This document shows, piece after piece, positions 48,739-58,733 of a stretch of 64,000 nt of DNA (position 1 is its first letter; the number at the start of each line of letters is the position of its first letter). Made by a program: the position numbers and the translations under genes. The notes below the pieces were generated by a model that did no database searches, was not told the DNA's origin, and saw nothing but the letters and a program-made list of their open reading frames with translations. This DNA comes from Gracilaria caudata (taxonomy: Eukaryota > Rhodophyta > Florideophyceae > Gracilariales > Gracilariaceae), in NCBI GenBank assembly GCA_030374735.1, contig JASCIV010000007.1, forward strand, positions 1-64,000. The letters are read 5' to 3'.

Positions 48739-50676
48739 TCATGTAGACGCTTTCCGTGCCTTAAAGAATGAAATGAGCTCTTGAAAACGCTCCTTGCATT
48801 CTTCAGGGGTTCGACCTACTGTAACAGACACTTTCTTCCATCTGGCTTCCCCATCGCTTGCTGGATGCTTCTTAAGAGCCGTTTCAAACATGGATTGTTG
48901 TTTTGGTGTGAAATGCAACCTGTTTGGTGGCTGAGAGACTCTTATTGAGCTTGACGGCTTACCTTGCGGGGCAATAGGACTGCCCTTCTTTTTCTCTTGA
49001 AAACGCTCAAATGCGGATGGTTGCTGCGAAACCTTAACTTCTCCCGAAGCAGAGGTGGTCCTGATCTTTGAAGGACGATTATCGCTGACTTTGCGTAGGA
49101 CTTCATCAGCTGATCGAGTTCCGACGAAATCCGCTATTTTGTTCCAGCGATCTATAGTTCCTCCAGGGTACTTGGCAACTGCCTTCGAGAGCAGTGAGAG
49201 CTCGCTTTGGGACCATGGCTTCGTTGCCTTTGTCGAGGCACTCTCACAGGCTTTGTGGCTCGCTTTTTCCTCTTGCTTTGAATCTGGTGATGGATTCCTC
49301 GTTTCCTCGGCATCCCCAGAACCAGTCTCTTCGTTGCTATCAAGTGCTGTGAGCGACAAAGCTTTCTGAGGAGAAAGCAGAGCTCTTTCCAATGTAAGCA
49401 AAGCTCGATCTTGCACATCCTGTCCTTTATCTGCAATGGATTGGACAATATGAGTTATCGCGTCAATGCTCTGCACATTTCCGTTCGCGCACATTCTTTC
49501 CACAGCCTCCAAACATCGATCGGAGTCCATCAGTCCAGCTTCTCGAGAAACCGCTCGTAACCGCTGGCGAGCTTTCCGTAGTTTTTGTCTCGCAGCCTCT
49601 TTTTCTTTCTTCGCGGCCTGTCGTTGAAGCTTTTCCGCCGCCGCCTTTTGCTCTGCTTGTCGTCGTTCATTCTCTTCCCTTTCTCGCGCTAACCGGGCTT
49701 GCTCCTCTGCTTTCTTCAGCTTCTCTGCTCTTTGAGCATCCTTTTTGGCTCTCTTTTCCTCTTTGATGCGTTTCAAGCGAGGGTCATGTTTGAATGCAAG
49801 ATCCACTAGCCTGCGAATGCGAGCATTCTCTTCCAGCTTTCTAGATTTGACATGTTTTGCGTTCTGACGTTCCATCCATCTCTTTTCTTCACGACATTCT
49901 GCCTGATCCGTATCATATTCAAGATCAAAAGAGAAGTCTCGCCATGACCTAAACGAGTACCAAAAATCGTAGAACTTATGCACGGTCTCGATATCTGAGT
50001 TGTCATCACCCAACTCGGGGACTCGATTGGATACGGACCACCTCGCATTGACGGCAAAACAGGTTCCGAACTTTTCATAAAAGCGAGCTGGAGAGGACGT
50101 GGCGTCTTTTTCAGAAGGAAGCGAATCATCTACGTCATCAATCGAATCATAGGCGGCACGTTTCTTCCTATCAGAGAGAACCTCATATGCCTTCTTTACA
50201 GCCTTAAAATGAGATTCTGAGTTGCGACGTGCTTCCTCTCCTTGGTGTGATATCTTGTCAGGGTGATAAATCAGACTGATCCGACGGAAGCCCTTTTTGA
50301 TATCATCGGCTGTGGCGTGCCATCTCTTGTGACCCAGCTCAAGCAGTTCGTAAAGATCGTCGCTCCCGATGGCCATTTTCGATGCGAGTGTCTTCGCAGC
50401 ATCGGACGAATCTGGACGTCGAGCTCGGTTCGATTCCGATTCCGTTTTTTTGATGTCGCCGGGACCAGCTTTTGTGTCGTCGACTCCGTCAGAGAGGTTC
50501 AAAGCATACGCTTGAATAAGCTTCTGTTGGTAGCAATGTCCAGCATGTTCAACATTTTTCGAGACGGGAGTAGCGGGTGAACAGATGACGACACCGCCGA
50601 GCTCCGGTAGACTGCCTGTAGCTGGAGGCAAGCAGAGAGGATGGGTCTTTTTCAAGCGAGGAAGGATTCGGGCCAT
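48739..50676 (-). CDS. DNAJC2: Zuotin/DNAJC2, ribosome-associated J-protein
   Basis: Zuotin is the J-domain half of the ribosome-associated complex that stimulates Hsp70 at the polypeptide exit; animal and plant forms with SANT domains also act on chromatin. The 645-residue protein has a J-domain at about 107-178 with the HPD triad (138-140), the zuotin homology domain (FYEKFGTCFAVNARWS..., DFWYSFRSWRDFSF) at about 192-300, a long charged helix (EEQARLAREREENERRQAEQ) at about 310-380, and two Myb/SANT repeats at about 492-535 (KPWSQSELSLLSKAVAKYP) and 590-640 (RTPEECKERFQELISFF). The order and length match DNAJC2/MPP11. The N-terminal 60 residues are unrelated to the family. The start ATG is clean. 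The SANT pair is retained, as in animals and plants but not in yeast. Confidence 0.95.
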   Translation of the reverse strand: MARILPRLKKTHPLCLPPATGSLPELGGVVICSPATPVSKNVEHAGHCYQQKLIQAYALNLSDGVDDTKAGPGDIKKTESESNRARRPDSSDAAKTLASKMAIGSDDLYELLELGHKRWHATADDIKKGFRRISLIYHPDKISHQGEEARRNSESHFKAVKKAYEVLSDRKKRAAYDSIDDVDDSLPSEKDATSSPARFYEKFGTCFAVNARWSVSNRVPELGDDNSDIETVHKFYDFWYSFRSWRDFSFDLEYDTDQAECREEKRWMERQNAKHVKSRKLEENARIRRLVDLAFKHDPRLKRIKEEKRAKKDAQRAEKLKKAEEQARLAREREENERRQAEQKAAAEKLQRQAAKKEKEAARQKLRKARQRLRAVSREAGLMDSDRCLEAVERMCANGNVQSIDAITHIVQSIADKGQDVQDRALLTLERALLSPQKALSLTALDSNEETGSGDAEETRNPSPDSKQEEKASHKACESASTKATKPWSQSELSLLSKAVAKYPGGTIDRWNKIADFVGTRSADEVLRKVSDNRPSKIRTTSASGEVKVSQQPSAFERFQEKKKGSPIAPQGKPSSSIRVSQPPNRLHFTPKQQSMFETALKKHPASDGEARWKKVSVTVGRTPEECKERFQELISFFKARKAST

Positions 50677-51533
50677 GTTTCAGATTCGTCGGTGCTGAAC
50701 GCAGTGAGGCCTAAGTGAGCACGAAAGCGATTAAGTTGAACAACAACCGCTATGCACAGCGTTTTGCAGAGACTAGAATGGAGCGTTGGTGCCTTCTCTG
50801 TTACACCGCACCCTGTCAAAGAAGGTACCGCGCGAGCCACTGAACGGGTTTAAAGCGCACGATTAGACTTACGGCACGCCACACACCGCGGACCAAGGTG
50901 GTCAGGCCAGAGTGCAGTGGATGCGGATGTACCTAGGACGTAACCTCTCCTCGTTCACGCGCTTAATCCGCGGCACGGTGGAGTGCTCGCGCGCGACCCG
51001 ACCGGAGGCTTCGTTAGAGGGCCAATCGTAGCTAGTAGTACGGGGCTGCGGCGGCGAGTACATGCATATACCTACGAAGGTAAGATGTCACGGCCTGCAC
51101 CGAATAACTCTGCATCTGTCTGGGCGCCCGCCGGCGCATCATCATCTTGAGTCATCTACGTGTAGCGTAGGCCCTGACCACACGCGTAAACGTGTCGCGC
51201 CAGATTACAGTACGAGATGCACAGAAAGTCCAGAGTCTGGACTCCTGACAAATGGTGTCTTACAGCATCATACTGTGGAGTGACGCGTGACCCTGAAAGT
51301 TGAGCTGCGGGTTGTCACGTTCTTTATCACCGACTCAAGCTCCCTTTCAACAATCGCGAATCCATCCCGTGCCGGGCACTGCGTGTCCCTGCTCCTAGAC
51401 AGGGAAGCGCATCGCGTCCACCGCCTGTTGCGCCACTCAGGGCCTGCGTCTCATCCCGGTTCACCTTCCCGAACACAGCAGTTCTGAATATTAGCTCTCC
51501 TCTTGAACTTCATCGGCCTCGGCCTCCAACAAT
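50677..51533. promoter_or_regulatory. Shared upstream region of DNAJC2 and the FetB-like gene
   Basis: An 857-bp divergent spacer. TACGAAGGTA at 51073-51082 continues as GGTAAGATG, a good 5' splice site, so a 5'-UTR intron in the FetB-like gene is possible. No protein gene is supported. Confidence 0.4.
51073..51082 (+). promoter_or_regulatory. TACGAAGGTA site upstream of the FetB-like gene
   Basis: Exact copy of the recurring 10-mer, 461 bp before the ATG. Context CCTACGAAG/GTAAGATG would also suit a spliced 5' leader. Confidence 0.35.
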
Positions 51534-52780
51534 ATGCCACTGCTGTTACAAACCTTCAGTGCAGCCAAAGATGCCGCCTCTGAGCAGCTCACCGATAATG
51601 GGGTTGTGGAATTGTCCTATTTGCAGCTTTCATTCTTACTGCTGTCGCTCGCAATCGTTGTTCTCACCAGCCAGCGTTTGTCCCTGGACATTGAAAAGCA
51701 ACTTGCAGTAGGAGCCGTTCGTTGTTTTCTGCAGCTCAGCGCCCTGGGCCTCGTTCTCGTCCCCCTCATCAAGTACAACAACCCTCCACTGGTGCTGGCG
51801 TATGTCGTCTTCATGATGTTCATTGCAGCCATCGAAGCATCATCGAGGCCGACGTATATTTTTGATGCTTTATTCCTCGTGTGCTTTGTTTGTATTGCTA
51901 CTACTGTCTCATGCTTCGCGTTGTTCACTTTCACGATAGTCGTGCCGGTCGGCCTGGACGCACAATACATTATACCTGTCGTCGGTATGATCGCCGGCAA
52001 CTCTATGTCTGCAGTGAGTGTAGCTGTGTCTTGCATTGTTACCAATTTCGCTGAACACAAACATGACGTTGAACTTCTTCTTGCTCTCGGAGCGACCCGC
52101 TGGGAAGCGTCGATACACGTCATCAAATCCAGCATTAAACTAGGACTGACTCCTACACTCAACGTGATGAGTGTTGCCGGTCTAGTTGCCATCCCAGGTG
52201 AGTCAATTTCTAAATGCCTTTGCTTCTCCCGCAGAAAAGCTAATTGTTTCATTCGCTTAACTCATTGTGTTACATCGCTCAGGAATGATGACCGGACAGG
52301 TACGTAAGAACAAGGAATCTCCTCCAGACTAAGGGCACCGCACTTGCACGTACAGCACACCTGACCACATCACACTCTTATGACTTCCGATGTGCGTCGT
52401 TGTCTACTGATTAGATTATCGGGGGTACCCCGCCCAGCACTGCGGCCAAGTACCAGCTCGTCATCATGTACGTAGCAGCTGGTACAGCAACTGTATCAAC
52501 TCTAACAGCTGCTTTTCTCACCGTTCAAGTCCTGATTGATAACGAGAATAGAATTCGAACGGAAAGGCTCTCTCATCGAGATTCAGTTAATCGCATCGGT
52601 TCGATTCTGTCATCTGCACGATACTTGGGGAAAATGTTTTGGAACTGGCGTTCTCAATCTTTACAACGGGGGTCTCCTTTTCCATCACATGTACAAAGGC
52701 CATTACCTTCATCTCATTCCGAAGCCCTTCCGAAAACTGAGGGAGACGAGGCGAATTATGGCTCAATTCACACTCGGTGA
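51534..52780 (+). CDS. FetB/ALS3/STAR2-like membrane permease (UPF0014), spliced
   Basis: Membrane half of an ABC-type exporter: bacterial FetAB exports iron and plant STAR1-STAR2/ALS3 confers aluminium tolerance. Three exons: 51534-52197, 52283-52299 (17 nt only) and 52415-52780, with introns of 85 nt (GTGAGT...CTCAG) and 115 nt (GTACGT...GATTAG). Splicing rebuilds the family signature LNVMSVAGLVAIPGMMTGQIIGGTPPSTAAKYQ (seen in three pieces: LVAIPG, MMTGQ, IIGGTPP). The product has 348 residues with seven or so hydrophobic helices, plus a hydrophilic tail of about 70 residues not found in FetB (about 260 residues). The cytoplasmic coupling segment ALGATRWEAS is present. The ATP-binding partner is not in this window. 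The junctions follow from frame and family alignment. Confidence 0.92.
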
Positions 52781-52995
52781 CATGGAGGAATTTCGAGACA
52801 GCATTAGCATCAAAGTCAGGAGTAAGCACTATAAGAAAAAACTGTCGCCATCAGACACCCACTCTTCCACAACCGGCGAGAGCACTTGTTCTCGATATGT
52901 TTTTGACGGACACGAAACAAAGTAAAACCTCTCCCGCTTGTGTTCTGAATGCTGAAGCATGGCGCGAGGCGTCTTAAGTCGTTGTCAACATGTGC

Positions 52996-54165
52996 TTAGG
53001 GCCACACGGGTTGGCCACTACCTCTTGGTGAAGAGATAGGAGAAATCGGAACCGCGGCGTATTGTGGTCCTGAGCTGTTCTTGGCGGAGTCAGCGTTCAG
53101 TTTCGCGTTGGAAGCCTCCTTGTTCTGATTTCTCACGCTCTTACTGACCAAGAAGACCCCACTCATAGTCGAACAGATTCCCAAGAAAAACGGAATGTTT
53201 CTAGAGGTTATGGCGTCGAATTCTCTGTACATGATGACGCCGGAAGTCATTGCGCATGACGTGAATAACACATAGTATACCGGAATTACTTGAGCGTTTC
53301 CAAACTGGGCCATGGCCATGTTGAGATAGCGCAACTGTGCTAGAATGGCAATGGCAAGGATGATTACAAGCACAAATGGGAGGAGGTTGCCGAACTGAGA
53401 GTTTCCTTCAATTGTGAGACGCAGGAAGGTACTCAATGCTTTCGCGCAAACTACGGTGACACCTCCCAAAAGAGAACTGACACCGACGTAAATGAAAATG
53501 TAGCGTTGACCGAGGGTTGTGCTGTGTGATAAGTAGATTAGGCAGGCGGTGGCGGTGAGCGTCAGCAGTATAAAGATAACAAAGGGTGTTCGGAGTAATA
53601 GTCTGGTTACAGCACCGGCATCAAGTGACGCCTCCGCGGCTGACACATCCGGACCAGCGGCGCCGATTAGGAAAGCTCCAGTGACACAAAGAGCAATACC
53701 AAGCAAGTTAGAATTAGAAACATGCTCTTGTAGGAAAATGTGTGCTAGCACGGCAGAGAGGACGACACTCCAGGCGCCCAGTGGGGCGACAAGAGAAGCT
53801 GGGGCAAACGCAAAGGCGGCAAAGTTTCCAACTTCACCGGCGGCCATGAGAAAAGTCCCGAGCCACCATGTGGGGTTGCGTAGAAAATGAAGCTCGGATA
53901 CGCTTCCGGTGTCCGAGAGGCGAGAAGAAGTGTCAAAGCCTTGCTGTTCGACGTCAGCTGAGGGCTCCGCGAGCTGTTCGGACTCTGCGTCGTCGGCCTG
54001 GCGTCGGGCATCGCGCTCGGGGTGCGAATCGGATTCAAGGGCAATGTGGGCCTTCTTCTGCAATGTTAGCGAGCAGGCTATGAGCGTATTGCCGCAGATG
54101 GCCAGCAAGAAACCGATCATCTTAGCAGTGCCGACGGACACTTGACCGACGGTAGTGTCGGACAT
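52996..54165 (-). CDS. NIPA: NIPA-type magnesium transporter
   Basis: A multi-spanning Mg2+ transporter of the NIPA family (DMT superfamily), on plasma or endosomal membranes. The ATG complementary to 54163-54165 (MSDTTVGQVSVGTAKMIGF) gives 389 residues, the usual size, with about nine hydrophobic helices: GFLLAICGNTLIACSLTLQKK at the start, then PTWWLGTFLMAAGEVGNFAAF, SLVAPLGAWSVVLSAVLAH, LGIALCVTGAFLIG, and QVIPVYYVLFTSCAMTSGV near the end, all family hallmarks. An acidic insert of about 55 residues separates helices 1 and 2. The frame stays open upstream to 54789 and has an ATG at 54500, which would add an (Ala-Ser)n repeat and two hydrophobic stretches; I take this as leader, but an extended isoform cannot be excluded. 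Confidence 0.92.
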   Translation of the reverse strand: MSDTTVGQVSVGTAKMIGFLLAICGNTLIACSLTLQKKAHIALESDSHPERDARRQADDAESEQLAEPSADVEQQGFDTSSRLSDTGSVSELHFLRNPTWWLGTFLMAAGEVGNFAAFAFAPASLVAPLGAWSVVLSAVLAHIFLQEHVSNSNLLGIALCVTGAFLIGAAGPDVSAAEASLDAGAVTRLLLRTPFVIFILLTLTATACLIYLSHSTTLGQRYIFIYVGVSSLLGGVTVVCAKALSTFLRLTIEGNSQFGNLLPFVLVIILAIAILAQLRYLNMAMAQFGNAQVIPVYYVLFTSCAMTSGVIMYREFDAITSRNIPFFLGICSTMSGVFLVSKSVRNQNKEASNAKLNADSAKNSSGPQYAAVPISPISSPRGSGQPVWP

Positions 54166-55708
54166 TGTGCTTCGCAGGGCGCAAACGATACGAAGGACGA
54201 AGTGCAGGAAAAGTCGCGCGAGAACGAGGTACTGAAGCAGGCGGAAAGCGGCGCCAACGAAGTGGAACACCTTTGGTAAGCGCGACGGCAACGACTTCCG
54301 CAAGAATTTGAGTCGGTGGACGGCACCAATAGCGGAGCGGGCAGCAAGGAGAGTCACAACAAGGACCAAGTCAAACAATGGCGATGACGGCGCAGAGGCA
54401 GAGGCGGAGGCGGAGGCGGAGGCGGATGGTGATGACAGTGCGCTGCAGGAGGGGCTGGTGCGAGGCTCGCAGAAATGACACGTCCATGTGAAAAGCATTT
54501 TTAGCGGATGTGAGCGTGCGCACTTCTGCGGCTGGCAGGCTACGGCTGGCAGAACGACGTGATGACTTGCCTGCGACTGATTGCCAATGGCAGCGCACGC
54601 CCTCAATCTGAAATAGTGCGCACCGCTGGCGTTTTTGGCGCAGCCGAATCTTTGATTTGTCTTCCGCGCGCAGCAGACCGCACAGTGGCCTTGCCACCCC
54701 CATTGCCAGTGCGGGCGGCGTTCTGCGAGCCCGACCTGGGCGTGCGGTTGGTGGCCAACGAGCAAGAGGCCGTTATAGAAGTTGGGCACTGCACGCGTAG
54801 AAAGCCGCTTTTGAGGATGAAGTTAGCCACAGTGTATCTAATTACAGAACTTGGGGTTATGCGGCTTTGCGGCTGCCCGAAAGCGAGCGCACATCTGCGT
54901 CGTCTGCCGTTGGCTGTCGAAGAGTCTTCTCACTGCACAGGTAGAGGACGGCATCATGCAGTATGATACTCCTCGCAGATCGCAGTTGCAGGGGTATAAA
55001 GATCCGGGATCTTCCCACTCTTCTTTTAAGAAGTCTTTTTGAGATAGGATTTATAGGATTGCTCGTTTGTTTGCAGTCCTCCCAGCACTGCACTCCGTTT
55101 CGAACCGGTACAGTAAATCGCTACCACCCATTCTCCTCGCACAATGACTACTAGTAAGGTATAAGAAGACAGGAGGGTGGTGGTTTTGTTTAAGGCGGAA
55201 AGTGGGCTGGGGCCTCATCATGACTGCTGGGGTGTCGGACGACTGCCAACGCTTTGACCAGACGTCGTTGATTTACAGCTCAGACTGGTACCGGTATAAG
55301 GATACTGTTGGAGCACCGTCGTACTGTGCGCTCAGTTGTTGCGCTGTAGCTTGTCTTTGGACGCGGGATTGGATCCCTAGCTAGAGCTTGCAGAAGAAGC
55401 CTGAGAGTTCCCGGACGAAGCTCTTGTCAGGTTGTTCGACTCCTTCGCGGACATCAAAGGCAGAGAAAAATAAGGGCTCCACGTACACGTCAAACCAGCA
55501 TTGCATAAGTTGCTCGCGGCCATGAGTCATCATACAAGTCGATAGATGCTGCTGCCATAACGACCACGTACATTCACAGCGGTCTGTTCAACGAACGTCT
55601 TCCATTCATTTTCAACTCCGTTCCCAATCAAGAGAGCAGTTCCTCGATTGCAAACATCATTCATGCTTCTTTGTCAAGCGTACGGAATGCAACCTTCAGT
55701 GTAGCGAC
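54166..55708. promoter_or_regulatory. Shared upstream region of NIPA and the GT7 gene
   Basis: About 1.5 kb between divergent starts. A GAGGCG hexanucleotide repeat lies at about 54394-54424. ACCGTCGTA (nine of ten bases of the recurring motif) lies at 55315-55323, about 390 bp before the GT7 ATG. No separate gene is supported. Confidence 0.4.
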
Positions 55709-57079
55709 ATGCCTCCAAAACTAAAACGAATCTGGGTTCTCCGGGTCAGACGGCTTGTCCTCCGATGGCGCGCAGTATCTCGTGTTCACAAACAGGTCTT
55801 TCTCATTGGTTTCACAGTTTGTTGTATATCCTTCTTTCTGTTTCAACGCAATTTGTATGGAAACATTTTTGTCAAGTATCTAAATCCAAAGAAGAGCAAC
55901 ACTCTTTTCCGTTCTTGTGCTCACGTCTCCCCACGCCATCTGGAACATTTTGCTGGTCCGCCTATGGGCACGTTTTCAACTTTTTTTGGTAAATATCTCT
56001 TTGATCCTACTGCCGGCAAACCGCTCGATTTGAACAAACCCGACAGACCATACTCCTCCGATATCCAGGAATTGCTTTCGTTATCGGAGAAAGCTCTGAG
56101 AAAGTTTACCGGCGATAGGTCGATTGTTGTTCACGATTACGTCTATGGCTACACTCACTTGGGTCGTCGTCGGGGTTCGACGTACGTGCTGTACGTCAGA
56201 TCTTCCTCGAGTAGCTCGCCCGACCTTCGTCGTAATGTCCTTGCGTTTCAAAACACATTCAAGGGGAGGTGCATCATTTCTGTCAAGGAAGTTGCCGCAA
56301 ATGTAATGCAGCAAACTGTTTACATGATCGTGCCATATTCTGAAAGACCCGAACGATTGCGATGGTTTCTTAAGCGGTTTGATACCTTACGAGAAAATGG
56401 TGTACAAACTGAGCTTATTCTTGCTCTCTGTGGCCGTAACGAAACCGATACTGCAATCGCAACGAAATTTGCACAACAACTGAAGGAGGCAGAAAACGTT
56501 CACATTGCTTCACACAAAGGTTCAGAGTTCTCTAGAGCAATATGTATCCGTGAAGCTATGAAAACAGTCTCAGAAAGCAGTTTAGTCTTCATAACGGATA
56601 TTGACATGTACATATATCCTCCGTTGTTTGAAAGATGTCGCCTGAATTCAATTCAGGGTAGTCAGGTGTACTTTCCCGTTTTCTACAATTTCTTCCCAGG
56701 CAACGAGCGAATTGAAGAAGGGGGTGGGTATTGGAGAGATACATCATATGGAATGAGCTGCATGTACAAGAGTGATTTTGACGAAGTGGGAGCGTATGAT
56801 GGTCCTGAAACACGCTTCAGCGGTTGGGGTGGAGAAGACATGCTCCTCAAAGACGCATTTGTTAATCATTCGAGGTATGAGGTCTTTCGAGCTGTAGAGC
56901 CTTCTTTGAGACACAAATGGCATCCGAAAACCTGTAATTCCTCGTCTCCGTTCTACGAAGCGTGTGCTTTTGTGAAAACCCGACAGCAGGGTATCCCTCC
57001 TCACGTGGTCAGGATTCTCAATGAAAAGCATATAGATCCTGAAACACTGTTTGAACAACATTCGGAGGATGAGAGATAG
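55709..57079 (+). CDS. Type II membrane glycosyltransferase, GT7 chondroitin-GalNAc-transferase-like
   Basis: A Golgi glycosyltransferase of 456 residues. A basic cytoplasmic end is followed by one membrane anchor (about 29-46, KQVFLIGFTVCCISFFLF) and a stem. The catalytic domain begins at about 206 (VYMIVPYSERPERLRWFLKR). The metal-binding DxD is ITDIDMYIYP at about 294-303, and the GT7 acceptor/donor signature FSGWGGEDMLL lies at about 369-379. These match chondroitin N-acetylgalactosaminyltransferases and the beta4-galactosyltransferase C-terminal domain. Several Asn-X-Ser/Thr sequons (RNETD, VNHSR, CNSSS) suit a lumenal protein. Red algae have no known chondroitin; the acceptor may belong to sulfated galactan or glycoprotein synthesis, which is inference. 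The start ATG is clean. Confidence 0.88.
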   Translation: MPPKLKRIWVLRVRRLVLRWRAVSRVHKQVFLIGFTVCCISFFLFQRNLYGNIFVKYLNPKKSNTLFRSCAHVSPRHLEHFAGPPMGTFSTFFGKYLFDPTAGKPLDLNKPDRPYSSDIQELLSLSEKALRKFTGDRSIVVHDYVYGYTHLGRRRGSTYVLYVRSSSSSSPDLRRNVLAFQNTFKGRCIISVKEVAANVMQQTVYMIVPYSERPERLRWFLKRFDTLRENGVQTELILALCGRNETDTAIATKFAQQLKEAENVHIASHKGSEFSRAICIREAMKTVSESSLVFITDIDMYIYPPLFERCRLNSIQGSQVYFPVFYNFFPGNERIEEGGGYWRDTSYGMSCMYKSDFDEVGAYDGPETRFSGWGGEDMLLKDAFVNHSRYEVFRAVEPSLRHKWHPKTCNSSSPFYEACAFVKTRQQGIPPHVVRILNEKHIDPETLFEQHSEDER

Positions 57080-57155
57080 CACATGTTTGTTTCCTTTTCG
57101 TCAATGTCTTACTTCCATTAGGTGACACGACATTTAAGCATCTGAGAGAAAGTGC

Positions 57156-57559
57156 ATGGGCTCACGAAGGCCTCCTTTTGGAAATCGAACTGGTTTCCAT
57201 GGAGATTTACCGTACCAGCCGACAATGTCCAATAAGATTTTGAGCGCAAGCAGTTTTGTTCCTCCTGAGCATATGCATGAGATGTAAGTCACGCTGAGGT
57301 CAATATTTCTTCTTCCTTATTGGTGTTTCCTGCAAAATAAGGAGCGCAACCTACTACAAAATGATTCTCGCTTCTCAAGAGGGCCTATGGCTTTTGTCCG
57401 GACTCAGTAGTCAATCGCGACGGAGTTAGATACAAGTCGTATCATAAGACCACCAACAGAGAGAAAGACTGCGCGTTTAATGACACTAAGGGCACGTGGT
57501 ACTCGCCTTCACGCAGTGCGCCTCTTTCCGATCCGATGACAAAGGGACGAACCACTTGA
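57156..57559 (+). CDS. Candidate small spliced gene, unknown function
   Basis: Model of two exons, 57156-57283 and 57382-57559, with a 98-nt intron whose donor GTAAGT is perfect. The 128-nt first exon starts MGSRRPPFGNRTGFHG; splicing in phase yields a 101-residue product whose second exon reads GVRYKSYHKTTNREKDCAFN and ends SAPLSDPMTKGRTT. Composition is polar, without a leader or membrane helix. I recognise no domain. The intron size matches the confirmed introns in this window, which is the main support. The alternative is a 43-codon frame that ends in the donor site. Confidence 0.38.
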
Positions 57560-57560
57560 G

Positions 57561-58018
57561 ATGGCTAGGACTCCAACGAGGCCAAAGAGGAGGATAACAC
57601 GAAGGATTTACTGGCTTCAGGGCTCGAATGGGAAGGTATTACAATCAACAATCGTAGTAGGATGTGATCTTTTCTTTTCTTTGAACCCCATGGCTTGACT
57701 GCAAAGATGGTGAACGCTGACCTACACTGAAGATAGCTCTGTCTCCTACAGAGATCTTTGCTTTTTGATTTTCAATATGCGACTGAACATGTTTCTTTCT
57801 GTATGAAGATGTACTTGAGACACGAATTATTTGGAGCAGCAGGGGCAATCCAAAAGCTCTATCTTTGCTTTGTAACCATAGAACAAGGCTATCGAACACG
57901 TTTAAACTTTGAACGACAAGCCCTTGGCATCACCGACGCCGAAATGCCTCCCACTTTGAAGAAGAAAAAAGAAATGAAGGCATCGTGGCAAACGGAAAGC
58001 TTGTATTTTAAACTTTGA
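57561..58018 (+). CDS. Candidate spliced gene, arginine-rich, unknown function
   Basis: Weak model: exon 57561-57635 (MARTPTRPKRRITRRIYWLQ, phase 0, donor GTATTA) and exon 57809-58018 (MYLRHELFGAAGAIQKLYLC to SLYFKL), intron 173 nt, longer than the others here. The product would be 94 residues with a basic head. The second exon is followed, in the same frame after one TGA, by another protein-like stretch (58043-58180, MKKFGKKSSYSQGSSSSLRT). Translational readthrough, a further intron or decay of an older gene could explain that. It begins two bases after the stop of the preceding candidate. Confidence 0.22.
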
Positions 58019-58715
58019 AGGGGAGGACTTGCGATTCCAATCATGAAGAAGTTTGGTAAGAAAAGCTCCTATTCACAGGGCTCTTCCTCTTCATTGCGGA
58101 CGACTCCTTCCAATTCCAAAGGCAAACAGAGCGTTATGCGCTCGAAAAAACACAAGTCGTCGTTTTTGAGTCGTGTTTGAAGGCGAAGATTTCTGTGTGC
58201 AGATGGGGACGGAGCTCTCTTGATTCGCTGAAGCAAGGGGATTAAAATAATTCAAAGTTCTTGCTGAAATTATTAGAAGATGGCCTTAAAAGGTGCTGGC
58301 CTTCTTCGTGAGAGGGCGTTTTTTTCGGAAGAAACTCTCTACACTTAGTTCTAATTAAGCTGGGTGTGCTCATAAAAGAGAGATATATATCTCAAAATCC
58401 TTGAAAACTCTCTGGGATAGAAGATATATGTTGAGAGATTAATGAGAGGACAAAGGCGATAAGCGTCGGTAGTGAAACGCCCTGCGGTCGAACACACCTA
58501 AGAGATCTAATACTTTCTCGTCGTAGCCCATTGAATGTAGCACAGCCATTGTTTGGTAGTTAATGGCTGCGACATAGAGGTGTAATAGGTTGTTGAGGCC
58601 CTTAGCTAGCCCCTGTGTGGCGTTTAATATGACATCCACGATTGCATAACTGCATACAGAAGAAGAAGTGAAGAAGATATAAAGTTGAATCATGTTCCCA
58701 GTATTTACAATTGTA

Positions 58716-58733
58716 TACGACGGTACGACGGTA
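58716..58733 (+). promoter_or_regulatory. Doubled TACGACGGTA sites upstream of GLDH
   Basis: Two exact copies of the recurring 10-mer overlap by two bases (58716-58725 and 58724-58733), an 8-bp-spaced direct repeat 347 bp before the GLDH ATG. A doubled site suggests side-by-side binding of a factor. Confidence 0.4.
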
